A stretch of 6,884 nt of DNA, from the NCBI GenBank assembly GCA_003354055.1, contig PIVQ01000384.1, positions 1 to 6,884 on the forward strand. Reading direction: 5' to 3'. Under the pieces are notes generated by a model that saw only the letters and a list, made by a program, of their open reading frames with translations, was not told where the DNA came from and did not search any database. The DNA comes from Desulfobacteraceae bacterium. GTDB lineage: Bacteria > Desulfobacterota > Desulfobacteria > Desulfobacterales > Desulfobacteraceae. Made by a program: the position numbers and the translations under genes. The stretch's first letter is position 1; the number at the start of each line of letters is the position of its first letter. Shown here piece after piece: positions 6,146 through 6,884 of this stretch.

Positions 6146-6155
6146 TGACGATGGT
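6142..6155. repeat. Near-palindrome GCCAT-GACG-ATGGT overlapping the -24 element
   Basis: This is the counterpart of the perfect palindrome at 5350-5363; four of five arm positions pair. It overlaps the TGGC of the promoter and sits immediately upstream of it. Confidence 0.3.
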
Positions 6156-6190
6156 TTGGTGTCTAAAATATTGATTTTATAGCGAAAGTG

Positions 6191-6204
6191 TGATGGCGGA
6201 GGCG
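6191..6204. repeat. G-rich element TGATGGCGGAGGCG shared by both hemerythrin upstream regions
   Basis: It matches 5357-5370 (TGATGGCGGGGGCG) at 13 of 14 positions. In the downstream gene it is fused to the -24 palindrome. Here it lies 36 bp further out, and GATGG occurs at both ends of the intervening DNA, as expected if a short insertion or deletion between repeats separated them. Confidence 0.35.
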
Positions 6205-6225
6205 AGAGCCTGCTAATGTTTTGGT

Positions 6226-6268
6226 TATCAAAATGATAGTTTTGTTGAGGGATGTGATCATTTTGATA
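6226..6268. promoter_or_regulatory. Paired ATCA-N3-TGAT sites, candidate enhancer-binding-protein sites
   Basis: TATCAAAATGATA (6226-6238) and the inverted ATCATTTTGATA (6257-6268) share 12 bases in opposite orientation, and each is itself a dyad of ATCA and TGAT. Their centres (6232 and 6262) are 30 bp apart, close to three helical turns. They lie about 113 and 143 bp upstream of the predicted hemerythrin start, the usual place for RpoN activator sites. An alternative reading is one AT-rich hairpin with a 12-bp stem and 19-nt loop. Confidence 0.5.
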
Positions 6269-6348
6269 CTCGATGATATTGGGTAGGAACTTCTAAAGTA
6301 TGAAAAATTATTACAAGAAGTCAGGGCTATAGATTTAAAATTAAGAAT

Positions 6349-6391
6349 AAAAGGGGGTGGGGTGAATAGTACGGCACCCCGCCCCCTTTTT
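6349..6391 (-). terminator. Strong intrinsic terminator after the methyltransferase gene
   Basis: AAAAGGGGGTGGGGTG and CACCCCGCCCCCTTTT form a 16-bp stem with one T/G position and a 10-nt loop (6365-6374). On the minus strand it is followed by TTTTATTCTTAATTTT. It begins about 50 bp after the methyltransferase stop codon and isolates the hemerythrin genes from that operon. The A and T runs on both sides would allow it to work in both directions. Confidence 0.9.
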
Positions 6392-6396
6392 AGATA

Positions 6397-6413
6397 CCCG
6401 GTGCATCACCGGG
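6397..6413. repeat. Short GC-rich hairpin in the methyltransferase 3' untranslated region
   Basis: CCCGGTG-CAT-CACCGGG has a perfect 7-bp stem and a 3-nt loop, between the stop codon at 6441 and the main terminator. It has no T run of its own, so RNA stabilisation or assistance to the terminator is likelier than independent termination. Confidence 0.6.
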
Positions 6414-6440
6414 CCGAACGGCTATCGTAGCTTTCTTATC

Positions 6441-6884
6441 TTATTTCCCCGCCCGTTCTTTTTCTTCCTGAATCTGCGCTTCACACTCTTCCACGATGGA
6501 TCGCATCTTGGATCTGACATCGTCGGAAAGAGGCGTTGGCTTGTGGGTCTTTAAAATATCACGGGCCTTGTCCATGGCTTTTTCATGCATGGTCTGACCT
6601 CCGGCCTTTTCCCATTTATCCCGAACCCTGCGGTCTATAAGATTGGGCTGTGACATCTGTTTCATATGTTCAAACGTGTGCTTTTCAGTGATAAACTGGC
6701 CTTGGGATCCTACCTTTCCAATTATGTCTACTGCAAGGGTATCCTCGTTTACGGGAATACCGTTGACAACATGTTTGATCATCTGTGCGAACTCATTATC
6801 CATGACGAGCTGACCGTAGTCAAAAGTAACCCCTGATTCCAACATTCCAAGTCCGTAGATCAGGTTGGCACCTGCCAACGCTGT
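6441..6884 (-). CDS. MttB-family trimethylamine/quaternary-amine methyltransferase, C-terminal 147 residues (partial at window edge)
   Basis: The frame is open to the window edge; only the C-terminal 147 residues and the TAA stop are present. MttB-family proteins are usually a little under 500 residues, so roughly the first two thirds are missing. Family signatures visible are ALAGANLIYGLGMLESG at residues 2-18, the LVMDNEF segment, GQFITEKHTFEHMKQ, LIDRR and a following DKW. The family transfers a methyl group from trimethylamine, glycine betaine or a related quaternary amine to a cognate corrinoid protein, feeding methyl groups to tetrahydrofolate in anaerobes. The C-terminal tail (about residues 105-147) is charged and helical. 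The TTG at 6876-6878 is an internal Leu codon, not a start. The substrate, and whether the enzyme carries pyrrolysine, depend on sequence beyond the edge. A terminator follows, so it ends its transcription unit and is probably unrelated to the hemerythrin genes. Confidence 0.9.
   Translation of the reverse strand, partial: TALAGANLIYGLGMLESGVTFDYGQLVMDNEFAQMIKHVVNGIPVNEDTLAVDIIGKVGSQGQFITEKHTFEHMKQMSQPNLIDRRVRDKWEKAGGQTMHEKAMDKARDILKTHKPTPLSDDVRSKMRSIVEECEAQIQEEKERAGK

Noticed and set aside
6257..6280. FNR/CRP-type site around TTTTGAT and ATGAT
   Set aside because: The half-sites are spaced and oriented wrongly for TTGAT-N4-ATCAA. The paired ATCA-N3-TGAT reading explains the symmetry better.

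Overview
The window looks like chromosomal DNA from a sulfate-reducing or related anaerobic member of the Desulfobacterota, most likely Desulfobacteraceae-like. This is an inference from gene content: a receiver-first soluble histidine kinase, an HD-GYP response regulator, a membrane sensor whose periplasmic part resembles Desulfobacteraceae sensor kinases, bacteriohemerythrins with sigma-54 promoters, and an MttB-family methyltransferase. Every convincing gene lies on the minus strand, so transcription runs from high to low coordinates. No RNA gene, CRISPR array or complete insertion sequence was seen.

Region 1 (6884-6349): the C-terminal end of an MttB-family (trimethylamine/quaternary amine) methyltransferase enters from the right edge. 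It ends at 6441 and is followed by a short hairpin and a very strong terminator.

Region 2 (6348-4616): two tandem bacteriohemerythrin genes (6089-5706 and 5300-4908). Both keep all seven di-iron ligands, and they are about two thirds identical. Each has a -24/-12 (sigma-54) promoter just upstream. The upstream gene has a textbook match (TGGCAC-N5-TTGCT) and the downstream gene a weaker one with exact GG-N10-GC spacing. These promoters lie inside the apparent N-terminal extensions of both reading frames, which settles the starts at the later Met codons. The upstream gene also has two ATCA-N3-TGAT sites centred 30 bp apart at about -113 and -143, placed like enhancer-binding-protein sites. The duplicated block extends into the 3' flank, where the downstream copy carries an extra segment of about 110 bp with fold-back symmetry.

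Region 3 (4615-1): a compact signalling operon. In order of transcription it encodes a secreted single-Cache protein, a soluble receiver-histidine kinase, a receiver/HD-GYP/degenerate-receiver protein predicted to degrade cyclic di-GMP, and a membrane sensor cut off by the left edge. A plausible model is that a small ligand sensed in the periplasm, or a signal sensed by the membrane protein, sets a phosphorelay that controls cyclic di-GMP breakdown. The wiring is inferred from co-localisation and domain content.

The strongest less-obvious signals are the sigma-54/enhancer architecture of the hemerythrin pair, the pseudo-receiver at the end of the HD-GYP protein, and the fold-back insertion behind the downstream hemerythrin gene.
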